64,000 nucleotides of DNA from Kuschelorhynchus macadamiae (GCA_030620095.1 JAUTXW010001615.1:1076001-1140000); one strand, 5' to 3'; positions 10,013 through 21,400 are shown, counted from the stretch's first letter. A program made the numbers and translations. Notes: generated by a model not told the origin, from the letters alone.

Positions 10013-11623
10013 ATGAAATAGAAATGCAGTGAACATCTGTGTATGTGTATGTTATATATATTGTAGTCTGGGATGCCTCCTGTGTGTTTTTTTTGGTTGC
10101 TGTCACTTATACATAAAAAGTTGTTAAGAACAAATCTTTTAAAGTGATGCTGATGCGCGGGCGGATCTATTAATAATTAATTTATATTTTTAAAATATTT
10201 TTCTTTCTAATGGGCTAAAACTATGTTATTAGTAATTTTTTTAGGGTATATCTAATTATTTTTATTAAATATCACGCGCTTGCACAACATTAGCCCTATC
10301 TTGGGCTATTGGCATCGGTTTTTTATAATCGCTGTGCAATGTGCTTTTGTCTGCTAGCTATGTAATCAATTTATATAAATAATGTTGTAATTACGACCTT
10401 GACAAATAAATGAATTTGAATTTGAATTTGTATAAAATTAGATGAATGACCCTCAACCACTAGAGACATTTTCTGGTAATCCAAGTACAATATTTTGAAG
10501 GAAGACCATAAGCAGGAGGTTTGCTAAGAAGTGCTTCATGCCAAATAAGGTCAAATGTTTTGGATAAGTCGGGGGAAACAATTTGGGCTCCTTCATGGAA
10601 TTCTCCATCTTTCTACATAGACTTATTTCAGTTGTGAATTACGAAAGTAAAAAGATCTGTTGCTGATTCCTGCTGAAGAAAGCAGTATAACCTGTTATGG
10701 ATAAGTTTATACCTTTCAAGGTAATATAAAAAATCATTTTATTTAATTATTACCTTACTCATAATTGGGAGATCTCTACTCCTTACTGGGTCTACTACGG
10801 AAGATTTTTGGATCCCTTTTTGGAAATAGGCTATCCTCGAGCATATTTGCAGCTTTTAGGAAAAACGCCCTTGTCATAGGAGACTTGGAATAACCTTATA
10901 ATGTTAGGAGCAGATTCAGAAGCGCACTTTTTAGGACTGTGGCTGAACGCCATCAAGGCCAGAGAATTTTTGATATTAAGCGTTTTGAGAATACATAGTA
11001 ACTTTTTAACCCTGAAGGTAATTTCGTACATATTGTAGGGCAAAGATGGTGGTGATGGAAGATGTAACTGAAGAGGAGAGATTAAAGAAGAATTTGCGGT
11101 AAATTTTTTTGCAAAAAGGTCACCTTTTGCTTTAGACGTGGAGACGAGTACACCAGAAGTTAAAAAGCAATTGTAATGATTTCGTGTCACGTCTTTAAGC
11201 TGTAGTTTTTTCTGATGTAGAGTTTTTAAGAAAATTGTGATGAGTAGGGATTTTTTCTAGTCGGGCATTATCGCAGAGTTTTGGAAATGAAGGTTTATTG
11301 TCGTTAGGTTTTGAAGGGTTATTAGAATGTGGTATAAAATTTTCTGTACCTAATTAGATTACAGATTACAGTTACAAATAGTACGAGGGGTCATGACTTC
11401 TACAACTTCTTGTTATATGGGACAGAAAACAGTAATTAGACCATGGTCAGAAAAACCCAGAGGCGCGGAAATTGAAGAGTGATGATGCTCTGGGTGACTG
11501 GTGAGGAAGAGATCCAAATGGTTTTGGCAATGTGTGATGATGTTTGAGAAGTAAATGGATTCTCTGATGTGGTTTGTAAGAGATTTAGCAAGGCCAGTTT
11601 TGACTCTGACCTTTCTTTATTAT

Positions 11624-12645
11624 CAAATTAGAAAATATATACACAAAGTCTAGGTCTCAATCGGAAATAAGTTTACAAATTAAGAATAGGTTACATGTTT
11701 CGCCCTAACGGGCATCATCAGACCTAAAATAAATATACATTACAACGGAAAATACAATTAAATAATATATAACTTATATAACTTTACCACAAATAAAACA
11801 CATTTTACAAAGTACGTAAAACAAACATAACCAAACAAAGAAACAATGAAATACGAAACAAGGCCACGCTTGAATGACCAATCAGAGACGTCGATATAAA
11901 TTTATTTGTTGAGAGGCGATAGGTCAAAACGAAAAAAGAAGAGATTGTTCAGGATGAATTTGACTAACTGTCGTAAAGTATATGCTACATTAATAAAAAG
12001 AAGAAGAATTGGTGAAATTGACAGAAAAGGCTTGAAGGTTATGTAAAATAAAAATATATAGTTATTCTTTTGAAATATTGTTAAAAATAAAATGAGGCTC
12101 AAAATTAAACACTTCATTAACGCAGGTAAGGGGTTCTTTTTAGCTCTTGTTATTTCCATCTTTTCCAAAAGATCCAACTTCTTACCTTTTCAGATATGGA
12201 AAAACGATGTTTTGAGGATAACAAATGATTCGTAAAGGCAGATTTTGTATTTGAGATATCTGTAATTTTGAGCCTCATTTGATTTTTAACAATATTTCAA
12301 AAGAATAACTATATACTTTTATTTTGCATAACCTTTAAGCCTTTTCTGTCATTTTCACCAATTCTTCTTCTTTTCATTAATGTAGCATGTACTTAACGAC
12401 AGTTAGTCAAGCTCATCCTGAACAATCTCTTCTTTTTTCGTTTTGACCTCTCGCCTCTCATCAAATAAATTTATATCGACGTCTCTCATTGGTCATTCAA
12501 GCGTGGCCTTGTTTCGTATTTCATTGTTTCTTTGTTTGGTTATGTTTGTTTTATGTACTTTGTAAAATGAGACTTAGACTTTGTGTATATATTTTTTAAT
12601 TTGTTCATTACCAGGTCTCTTTGAGATAATATGGACACTTTCTTC
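11624..12645. mobile_element. Non-autonomous inverted PLE terminal element (PLE-D) with 15-bp target duplication
   Basis: Left arm 11624-12105 and right arm about 12230-12645 are long inverted repeats of one another; the right arm lacks about 140 bp that in the left arm holds the hammerhead motif. The element is bracketed by a perfect direct repeat ACCTTTCTTTATTAT at 11609-11623 and 12646-12660, and it interrupts a non-LTR endonuclease, so insertion is demonstrable. No protein is encoded (the open frame at 11902-12177 on the minus strand resembles nothing). A related single arm lies at 42363-42620. Confidence 0.8.
11687..11726 (-). ncRNA. Hammerhead ribozyme motif, complete core (PLE-D)
   Basis: Read on the minus strand: stem I strand UAGGU; CUGAUGA; stem II GCCC-GUUA-GGGC; GAAA; a very short stem III (C AU G); cleavage triplet GUA; closing stem I strand ACCUA, pairing 5 of 5. 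All invariant core residues are present. Short stem III type I hammerheads are known from PLE terminal repeats (Cervera and de la Pena, recalled). Predicted cleavage lies after the A at 11692. Confidence 0.85.
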
Positions 12646-12848
12646 ACCTTTCTTTATTATGTTAAAGTCGCCGAGGATGATGATATTTCTGAGGAAGGGA
12701 ATTTAGAAATTAGGAAATCCACTCTAGCAGAAAGAAAGTCAAGGAGCTCGATTACGCGACGAATACAACAAATAATTTAAATAGAAGTTCTGAAGATCAG
12801 TTTGAGTCACAGGATATCGGATCCGTTTGATTCGATATTGGGAAGTCT

Positions 12849-13229
12849 AGTACAAGATAGATTACTAAGAATCTAAAAGCAAATGTCACCATTTTAACGG
12901 CTTAATTATGGTTTCGGTTAGGAAGAAAATATGAGGCTTGCAGGATTGGAGACAGTGGTGAACAGAGTTGAACTTTTTGCTCAAGCCAAAGATGATGGTG
13001 AATGATAAATAACATTTTGTTGGTGGAGCGTTACAAGCACCTCTCACCCGGAGATCCAAACAATGAGGTATTTTGACTCTATAATATTTTATTTATATTT
13101 GAGGAACCGTTTTAGGGAATGAAAGTTGGTGTTAGCATTTAGTCAAATGAAGAATCATGTTAAACATTTTCATAATATTTAAAAGTATACAATAATTTAT
13201 AAAAAACAATTCATCCTAATCCAAAAAGT
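12849..13229. repeat. Direct repeat, left copy (381 bp)
   Basis: From TCTAGTACAAGATAG to CCTAATCCAAAAAGT. A second copy at 13836-14219 differs by scattered substitutions. It corresponds to the 5' end of the minus-strand non-LTR element. Between the copies lies only an RT fragment of another element. Confidence 0.85.
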
Positions 13230-13835
13230 AAGATGATAAATATAATAAACAGCTGTTTAGTGGAAAATATCTTTTCCAACATATGGAAAAAAGCCATAAG
13301 CAAAAGTTGCTGATCCTAAAAACTTTTCAGATCTTAGACCAGTTAGTATACTTTCGGTTCTATCTAAAATTATAGAAAGACATATTTATAACCAGATATA
13401 CAGCTACGCAAAGGAATACAAAATAATTCCCGACTGTCAGTCAGGATTTCGCAAACACCATAGGACCTCCACCACTCTTGCAAATATTGTCAATATCATA
13501 AGGTTTAATGGAGACCATGGACATAACACGCTTTTAGCAATGTTGGACTTCAGTAGGGCTTTTGACACAATAAATCATACATTATTGTTAAGCGAAACTT
13601 CCCTATTTTGGTTTTTCGATAAACCCCGTAAAATTTCTAGAACATTATTTGAAAGATAGAATGAAATGTGTTGCAGCTGAAAAGAATGATATTATGAAAA
13701 AATCAGAATATATTTCAAAATATGCTGGAGTTACGTAGGGTTCAATACTGGGTCCACTTCTGTTTTCTCTCTATGTAGCGGATATTAACGGCTCTTTGAC
13801 CTATTCCAAAATACAGCAATATGCGGATGATTATC
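13226..13835 (+). pseudogene. RT fragment, second copy of the 8.6-kb element
   Basis: Plus strand: MINIINSCLVENIFP leads into an RT start (KVADPKNFSDLRPVSILSVL), QSGFRKHH, LDFSRAFDTINHT, then a one-base insertion near 13590 shifts the frame, a stop replaces the Gln of VPQG (tagggttc at 13736), and the copy ends in QYADD at 13835 exactly where the direct repeat begins. About 90-95% identical by eye to 8572-9133. It contains 40 codons 5' of what survives in the other copy. Confidence 0.85.
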
Positions 13836-14219
13836 TCTAGTACAAGATAGATTATTAAGAACGTAAAAGCAAATGTCACCATTTTAACGGCTTAATTATG
13901 GTTTCGGTTAGGAAGAAAATATGAGGCTTGCAGGATTGGAGATAGTGGTGAACAGAGTTGAATTTTTTGTTCAAGCCAAAGATGATGGTGAATGGGAAAT
14001 AACATTTTGCAGGTGGAGCGCCACAAGCACCTCTCACCCGTAGATCCAAACAATGAGGTATTTTGACTCTATAATATTTTATTTATATTTGAGGAACCGT
14101 TTTAGGAACTGAAAGTTGGCGTGAGCATTTAGTCAAATGAAGAACCATGTTAGACATTTTCATAGTATTTAAAAGTATACCATAATTTCTAAAAAACAAT
14201 TCATCCTAATCCAAAAAGT
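13836..14219. repeat. Direct repeat, right copy (384 bp)
   Basis: Partner of 12849-13229. The pair plus enclosed RT piece form a unit with a period of about 987 bp. No LTR hallmarks (TG..CA ends, primer site) are visible. Confidence 0.85.
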
Positions 14220-15430
14220 GAGATTTTGTTGCAAAATTAGTTTAATGTCCTTAAAAAAGGAACTCCACACTACCTCGTTACTACTTAATATTAAGGGTAA
14301 GAGCCCCCTTTGTTTAGAGGTTGAGGTTGAGGAGACGAAAATACTCAAGAAATCTTGAAAATTGAAATTAACATATCCCTGCAACTTCAGCCAGAGGCAA
14401 GAAAACCTACATACTAGAGAATAAAATATTTGCTAAAAAGCAAAGTAATTGTATATATTTACCAATTTCTAAATGTTTGCGATAAAAAAAATCAGCGCGA
14501 AATCTATGTTATAAAATTCTTGTGTAAATAAGTTTTTGTGAGTAAAACATTTGCAAATTCAAGTATTTAGACAAATGAACCAAGAAACTGTTACCACCAA
14601 TTGTACTTTTTATTTCGGTTTGTAATCTAATAACTGATGTTTTCAGTAAAAATATATCTTTAAAGTATCTATCAGCAATAAAATATTCTTATTTACTGAA
14701 ATTATAAAAATCCATCAACCAAATATATCATTTCCATATTAACGATGCATGAAATTAAGCCAATTTAAATAATTCTTAGTAGTTTAGAGGAACATTAGGC
14801 CAGTTTTAATCGGTTTATGTTATTTATTTATACATATGGGTTTAAAATCAGCTTACTAAGTTGAATATATTTATTTCAATGTGATATATTTAATTAATTC
14901 GTCAATTTTTATCTTAGATCGTCGACAGTTAGGACAAGCTTACGATTTTATTATATGCCAGTACATAACAATTTAAACTAAAGTTAGTACGAGGGATGTT
15001 AAGAATGTTTATAGTCAACTTCATAGTAAGTTAGTAAGTTAAATATACGTAAATGTCAATATCAAAGAATCTGAACATTGTTTTGTATGAACAGTATTTA
15101 TTTATGAAATATAGTAAATGAAAAGAAGTAAAATAAATAAGAGGGTTATATTTTTACCAAAAGCAATACTGAAGGAAAGCGTAAGGGAAACGAAATGTAT
15201 GTCGGGTCTTGTTGACTTTACATACCCACACGTTTTAGGTTTTTTTTTTAATTTTAAACATTAGTATATGCTGTATAGAGTAGATTAAAAGCAAAAGTTG
15301 CTTGTAAAACACACTTTTTTTCGGAAAAAAAAATAAAAAACATCACAATTTACAGTACTTTTCAATGCAAAAACTCTACATTATGACGTTTTAGATAGAA
15401 TACAGAAAGGAAATTATTGCGACGTTGCCA
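14220..15430. other. AT-rich intergenic, nothing recognised
   Basis: No supportable ORF, RNA gene or repeat. Short open frames here are chance products of AT-rich DNA. Confidence 0.5.
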
Positions 15431-15543
15431 AACTCACCTGATTTTCCTGAAGTATATGCCACGGTAAGTAGGAACAATCAATGTCAAAAAGAAAGTTATT
15501 AACAAAACACAAAAGAACACACACTTGAAAAAAAACACAAAAG

Positions 15544-16862
15544 TTAAAATGGATATTTTTGTGAAATCTGGTCGATTAAATTTCGAAACCGGGAGGATGC
15601 AGTGTTCCCATAAACCAGCCACCACATGAACTGGTCAATATATTCAGGTATAAATGGAGACTGCATCACTCCCAGACGTCTCAAAAACTGTTTTAGGCGC
15701 TACCAATATCCTTCGACAAGATTTGTACAAACCCCCGTTTGGGGGTCTACAAAATTTCGGAAGTGGTTTACTGTTTTATGAACATAAGGGGAGACACCGG
15801 CTAACTTAGCAAGGCCCTGGTACCCACGCCAACAATCCGTCCAGATTTCTGTGCCAGGTAACACATGCTCAGCGATGATGGTTTGGAGGGTGCAGACCTA
15901 TCTGGAACAAACACGATATAACCTCTCCCTGCCGTTACATCGTATATTCCCAAAACCCACCGTTCTGGTACCAGTCTTCCTACGTGATATTTCCGCTTAG
16001 TGATGACGGATTCATCAATTTGGACTATATGTCCAACACCACCTAGAAAGTAAAAACGAGAAAATCAAACTCAAAACAAGATTTTAAACTGCATACGGGA
16101 CCCGCCAATCACACCACTTTAAAGTTCGCGCGACTTTCAAATATGATTTTATGGCATTAATAGTAATTTTTACCTTGAATGATAGTTTTTAGACGAACCT
16201 GAGCTAACCCAACATTAATAGGTTTTGTTACAAAAACTCTTGTTTTAATATAAAATCACTTTTTTACGACACTTTAAAAAAAAACCTATCCAGAGCTAAC
16301 CAAAAGGCATTCTTATTTTTAAAACACAACTAGGTACGAAATTTTATGATTTGTTAAAAAAAAAACTGAAAAAGTCTCCTACTTGAATGGCGGGAGCGCC
16401 GCAGAGGTTTAGAGTTTTTAAAAATCATACCAAAATTAACCTAAACAAATATATATTATTAATGATTCTATTCTTACCAAATAAAAACAAGTCATTCCTC
16501 CTGAGTAATTGCCACGAACAAACGTCTCTAAAAAATCTATACTGTTGGATAACAGCGCCTCGATTATATCCAGCAGACATAGATGCACACCCAGATCTAT
16601 CCTCGCATGCCCACTCCCACATTAAAAAAAGTACTGTACGTACCGGCACTCTACATTGTTCAAAATATGAACCCTTCATTACCGAATAGCGTCCGCGGCA
16701 CCCAAGGCACCGAAAAGCCTTGCCCAAAGGATAAACGCTATGTTTTTGTAATGAACATTCCCGACGACAACGGCCAACATGGCACCGAAACCTAGTCCTC
16801 ACTAATCCACACTGCTGTAATTGCTGTAACAACAAGTCATCGTTCAGCGACAGTATCTGCAT
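15544..16862 (-). pseudogene. Merlin (IS1016-like) transposase with an intron
   Basis: DDE transposase of the Merlin superfamily (IS1595/ISXO2-like fold, recalled). Exon 1, 16862-16478, starts MQILSLNDDLLLQQLQQCGL and carries a Cys-rich zinc-ribbon-like segment (CHVGRCRREC, FRCLGCRGRYSVMKGSYF), ending in QYRFFRDVCSW. A donor GTAAGAAT at 16477 and an acceptor TTTACTTTCTAG ending at 16045 splice in phase to exon 2, 16044-15544: GHIVQIDESV (first Asp), WTDCWRGYQG (second Asp), LVEGYW (Glu), FMWWLVYGN. Exon 2 has one frameshift near 15890 and one TAG at 15700-15702. The catalytic triad is readable across these. The splice is inferred, but it restores the expected protein order exactly. Confidence 0.8.
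16045..16477 (-). other. Predicted intron of the Merlin transposase
   Basis: 433 bp with GT-AG borders on the minus strand, a GTAAG donor and a T-rich tract before TAG. Without removal the frame runs into a stop shortly after the donor. Confidence 0.6.
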
Positions 16863-17804
16863 TAGCTGGAAAACATTTGCAACATCTATTTTTGGGGCAA
16901 AGTAATAAACGCAAATTAAAAAGCGAACAAACTGTATTCTACCATATAAATGTTAGAATGAAGAAATTGGAAATTTGTAGAGGGGGGGTAAAAACCCAAG
17001 TAAAATTCCTACGCATATCTGCCTTATCCAATAATATATGAGCTTTGTTTTTATTGGTCCGAATATTTACGCAATATGATGTTTTCTTTGAGAAAAAATT
17101 TTGGAAACGTGGCAACATGGTCAATTTAGTTTATTTTCTGGCGTTTGACATTTTAGACATGATGGAAATCGCTTGTCATTTCCGAAATGTTATTAGAAGT
17201 AAAATATGTGAGTTATGTAGGTTTTCTGTAACTTTTACAAGAAAAATATCATGTATTATAAATAAAGATTAGTGAGAATTACATATTTAAGTTACTTTTG
17301 ACAGCATAAAACGTTAAAACTTCCGCAAACGAGGATAAAAACCGTTCCTGAAGAAGGAGATTAAAACAAGTTTTTTGTATTTTTATAAAAAAAAATTGAT
17401 CAACCAACGTTAAATATGTTAAGAAATGTCTAATTTACGATAATACATCAAAACAATACCAAAAAAGTGGAAAATATCGGGGTGTATCACCATGTAATGT
17501 CTAATGGTTTTAATTAAAGGGCTTACACTGACATTTGCTCTGGAAATCTGCTAAAGAAGTACTTTGGGGCAAGTTCCTTCTACAGCTTGGAGCTTCAGTG
17601 AATCCTTTTAGCTCAATAAGAATAAGGGCCCTCCCTGACCCACTTTGTCGTGGACCCATCTTGCTATTTACACAAAGGGAACCATCAACAGGTCATAGCA
17701 GCTTAAACGGAAGAGTCAGTCATCCGTCGGTGACAAGCATGAATATAACCTTTTTACTTCCCTCATAAAAGGGAAATATTGTAATCGTAAAAAATCAGCC
17801 TCCA
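16863..17804. other. Intergenic, no gene recognised
   Basis: Presumably includes the 5' region of the Merlin element, whose terminal repeats I could not place. Open frames at 17045-17272 and 17535-17768 (plus) show no recognisable domain. Confidence 0.4.
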
Positions 17805-18259
17805 AAATCTTTACGTTTAAGGGTCCCTAGATGACAAAAAAAATGTTTTCTCGGTTCCGTCGGTCTGTCTGTTCGTGGCATGGCTAAAAAACTTCTTACC
17901 CGATTGACTTCAAAGTTGGGTCAAAAATTAAGGGTCATATGGGGATGACCTGGCAACATTTTCGTAAAAATCGATTAGGGCAACTTAAAATGGCGGCCTA
18001 GTAAAATTTTAAAAAAATTATTACTAAGAAAGTGCTTATCCAATTTATCTCAAATTTACACAAAAATCAACTATTATGTAGGAATCAACTGGTAGAATTT
18101 TGGTACCAATCCAAGATGGCGGAACAAAATGGCGGCTTAATAAAATATTTAAAAATTCAAAAATTCAGCTGGAGTTTCGCTGTTTTTAACCCGAATTTGC
18201 AAATATCTGTTGATCTATCTGTCTTGAATGCTTTGAGCGGCGATGAATATTAATTAATA
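17805..18259 (+). repeat. Dispersed GGC-motif repeat, copy
   Basis: Leader 'ccctagatgac', TCTGTCTGTTCG, 'catggctaaaaaacttctt', then ATGGCGG words at about 17990, 18115 and 18129, the last two 13 bp apart in AAGATGGCGGAACAAAATGG. Its 3' side ends at the Tigger element, and 'gaatattaattaatat' forms the immediate flank. Confidence 0.75.
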
Positions 18260-18261
18260 TA

Positions 18262-20372
18262 CAGTCAAACCTCTCTAATTCGAATCTCAAGGGAATAATA
18301 ATTTACTTCGATTTATAGAGGATTTGATTTATCGAGTGTTTCGAATTAACGAGGCTTAATAAATAAATTTCGAAATATCGAGATATTACATAAAAGCGCC
18401 TTTATTTTTAAATCAACGAACAAAAAAACTTAGTTTCTTTACATAGGTCCTTATTTCTATGTACATGCATACAATGTATGTTATACGTACATTCTACTGC
18501 AAATATTTGAATATACATAATATGCATATTAATCATATATACCTAAATATTTATAAACATAAAATAAATACATATTTATTTTTTGGTAAAAAAGTCATTT
18601 ATCTTAGTTTGTTTTGATTTTAAAAATATGCAGGAATCAATACTGTTTTCAATCGTCGCTATAGCAGAAAAAACCGAATCCTGTGTATCACTTTTTCTTT
18701 CGAAAAAAATTCGCAGCTTTGTTACCATGGCTTTAGCATCCCTGGCTGAAACAGGTTGCTCCTCTTCTTCAGTAACATTATCTTCCTCGTCGGTGTTGTC
18801 ATTCATTTCTTTAGTAACTGAAGCCACAATCTCGCCATCACTTAATGTTCCAGAAACGGCAACCTCATCATCAAAGCTCACATACTCGCCAAACGTTTTA
18901 CAACATGTATCAAATTTTTCAGAAATTATACGCCATTCTTCATCAACTATTGCTTCATCAACATCCTCAACTGATGATACACTGGTTTCTTCCTGAAGTT
19001 CTTCTGACGCTGAGTGTAAAAATCCACGTTCTAAAACAATTTGCAATTGTAACTTGGGTAACACTGAACCATGCCTTGTTAGCCATTCGTATTGCTTCTA
19101 ATAGATTCACTGAGCTGATTTTTCCTTCTTCCATATCATTTATAATTTTTCGTACAACTTCCTTTCTACATAATATTTTAAAGTTTTTAATTATACCCTG
19201 ATCTAATGGTTGAAGTCTGGAGGTTGTGTTAGGGGGCAAAAACTTCACTGTTACTGAATTAAGACGAGGAATATCTTTACTATGCGAGGTACAATTGTCC
19301 ACCATTAACAAAACTTTACGCTTTTGTTTTGTCATATCTTTGCTTTTTTATTTGCAGTGTAATCTACAGGAAGTGATTTTATATTCGCAAAACATCTAGG
19401 CTTTGCAGATTTTCCAATTATCAATAATTTATACTTTCCTGTAACTGTCATATTAGCTGTTAACAAAACGGTTATTCTTTCTTTGCTGTGTTTACCACCG
19501 TGACACTTTTCGTCCTTAAAGTACATTGTACGATCTGGAAGGCACTTAAAAAACAACCCAGTTTCATCTGAATTAAAAACGTTGCAAGCATCATAGTCTT
19601 TTATAATCGTTTTTAGTTCATTTTTCCAGTCATCGTAAACCGAATCACTTACACTCGCACTTTCACTACACATCTTAGGAAACGCTATGTCATGTCTTTT
19701 CTTAAATTTTTCTAACCAACCGTTACTTGCTTTAAACTGGTTATGCCCTAAAGATTTAGCAAATGCTTCGGCTTTTTCCTTCATTATTGTTCCTCCAACA
19801 CTAACATTATTATTTCGGCACTGTTTAAACCATTTCACTAAGCATTCCTCCAAATCGGGAAACTCGGCTTCCCTTTTTCTTTTTGCACTCAAATTTGTCG
19901 ATGTTTCTTGGGATAAAATATATCCTTGATTTTTCAAAATTGTTGATAACGTACTCTGTGGAATATTATACTCTTTAGCAATGTCTTTTTTAAGCTTTTC
20001 GCCACTTTTAACAGCATTTATAATTTTTATTTTATCACCGATTGTAAAACTTCTGTGTTTACGTTCGAGACTCATCTTGTAAGCCGCCTACGTGTGCTTA
20101 ACAATCAGTTGCAATAACCGGCAATCGGTAAATAAAATAATATGTTATACTTGCTCTAACCTGTTTAGATTTTACGGCTACGACTGACAAAATTCGACTT
20201 ATAGAGATTAGAATGAAATTCGAATTGTAGAGGTAAAAATGGTTTTTCAGAGAATTTCGATTTAATCTCCCATTTATTTCGATTTCTAGAGGTTTTTTTA
20301 AGGGACGTACAATATATTTCGAATACCAGAGGTTTTCGAATTAACGAGTTTCGATTTAGAGAGGTTCCACTA
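18262..20372 (-). mobile_element. Tigger/pogo-type DNA transposon
   Basis: Ends: CAGTCAAACCTCTCTAATTC at 18262 and, reversed, TAGTGGAACCTCTCTAAATC at 20372, with TA on each side (18260-18261, 20373-20374). Inside the ends are several degenerate copies of TTCGAATTATAGAGG-like words, most numerous at 20180-20370. Carries a pogo-family transposase on the minus strand. Confidence 0.9.
18576..20075 (-). pseudogene. Tigger/pogo transposase (CENP-B-like)
   Basis: Starts at ATG 20075 (MSLERKHRSFTIGDKIKIIN). Domain order: psq-type HTH (residues about 10-55, with KDIAKEYNIPQSTLSTILKN), CENP-B HTH (about 70-135, ending ASNGWLEKFKKRHDI), then DDE_1 with NSDETGLFFK (first Asp), VDNCTSHSK (second) and LQPLDQGIIKNFK (third). 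Two faults: a small deletion near 19332 that removes the Trp-Met linker (frame breaks after NKKAKI), and a frameshift near 19020 after TIANCF. The C-terminal tail is acidic (DEEDNVTEEEEQ) and ends KINDFFTKK, a PIP-box-like QTKINDFF ending typical of pogo/Tigger transposases that bind PCNA. Confidence 0.9.
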
Positions 20373-20374
20373 TA

Positions 20375-20694
20375 CATCTCAAAAAGTCCAGAAACATCAG
20401 GAATCTTCTCTAAATAAGGTTATAGCAAGTATTTTATATACGAAATGAAGGTCGTCATAAGACAGAATAATAAATTCATGGATGATGTGGAGATTTAGAG
20501 TTAGGTATACTTACGTTTTAATTATTTAAATTTTAGTGAATAGTAAGCAATGTTTATTTTTTTCAGTATGTTTAGTAACGGTTAGTAGAGTAGGTTCGGA
20601 ATAATTATTGCTTTTTTCGATATACGCAGGACTTAGTTGTATTTATATTCTTTTTACTTACTTCTCGTAAAAGAAAAGTATTGTAATCATGACA
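20375..20694. other. AT-rich spacer
   Basis: Nothing recognised between the Tigger end and the next GGC-motif repeat. Confidence 0.4.
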
Positions 20695-21400
20695 TGAATC
20701 ACACTCCGAGACCTTTTCAAATCTTTAAGTTTCAGGGTACCTAGATGACGAAAAACATGTTTTCTTGATTCCGTCAGTCTGTCTGTCTGTCTGTCGATCC
20801 GTCTGTCGGTCTGTCTGTTCGCGGCATAGCTACTAAAAAACCACTTATCCGATTGACTTTAAATTTTCGTCAAAAATTAAGGGACATATGGGGATGAGCT
20901 GATAATATTTTGGTACGAATCCAAGATGACGGAACAAAATGGCGGCTTAATAAATTATTTAAAAATTTATCCTGAAAAACTACTTAATGGAAAACATTGA
21001 ATTTCAAATTGCGTGCCATACCTAATTGTAGTATAGAGATGAACCAGTAAAAGTGTGGTACTAATTCAGGATGGGGGAACAAAATGGAGGCCAAATAAAG
21101 TTTTTGTAATCTGAGAAAATCACCCTCTCAGGTTTTACACATCTTTGCGTTTTGGTGTCCCTAGATGTCAAAAAATATGTTTTATAAATTCAGTAGGTTC
21201 GCCTGTCGGTTTGTCTGTCAGTTCGCGGCATAGCTTAAAAACAACTCACCAGATTGACTTCAAATTTTAGTCAAAAATTAAGGCTCATATGGGGATGATC
21301 TGGCAATATTTTGATAAAAATCCAATATGCCGGAATAAGATGGCGGTCTAATGAAACGTTAAAAAAATTATTACTTAAAAAAACTAATTATAGTCAAAAG
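20695..21400 (+). repeat. Dispersed GGC-motif repeat, two tandem units
   Basis: Leaders at about 20735 and 21160 give a period near 430 bp. AAAATGGCGGC at 20937; related words at 21075 (ATGGAGG) and 21340 (AGATGGCGG). Ends at the ATCGTGCGGGTC edge at 21408-21420. Confidence 0.8.

Larger units (their letters stand above)
8562..10430 (+). mobile_element. 5'-truncated CR1/jockey-like non-LTR retrotransposon
   Basis: Runs from inside the RT to a clear 3' end: 10396-10430 reads GACCTTGACAAATAAATG followed by tandem AATTTG units. That microsatellite-type tail is typical of this kind of non-LTR element and fixes the orientation. A close, partial, decayed copy lies at 13226-13835. Confidence 0.8.
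10440..13225 (-). pseudogene. Second non-LTR retrotransposon (endonuclease plus RT), interrupted
   Basis: Minus strand, 5' at right. The endonuclease half begins near 13000, with CKPHIFFLTET at about 12960 and a metal-site-like segment near 12670. It is interrupted by the PLE-type insertion 11624-12645 and resumes at 11608 (LDLFLTSHPEHHHSSISAPL then GFSDHGLI, the last endonuclease motif). The RT linker follows (SKAKGDLFAKKFTANSSL, then KKCASESAPNIIRLFQVSYD, then KGVFPKSCKYARG at 10831), then palm A (DLSKTFDLIWHEALLSKPPA). It stops at 10440 against the tail of the oppositely oriented element, so the RT catalytic YADD is gone. Many stops and shifts. Confidence 0.7.

Noticed and set aside
11902..12177. 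91-codon minus-strand ORF inside the inverted PLE-type element
   Set aside because: It spans the inverted arms, is hydrophobic by composition and resembles no PLE product.
12849..14219. LTR retrotransposon with 381-bp LTRs
   Set aside because: The repeats are non-LTR 5' sequence, lack TG..CA ends and enclose only a non-LTR RT piece.
17535..17768. 77-codon plus-strand ORF in a slightly GC-richer patch
   Set aside because: No recognisable motif on either strand and no neighbour supporting it.
20735..20820. TCTGTCTGTC runs as CRISPR or simple microsatellite
   Set aside because: They are a fixed part of a dispersed eukaryotic repeat; no spacer structure.
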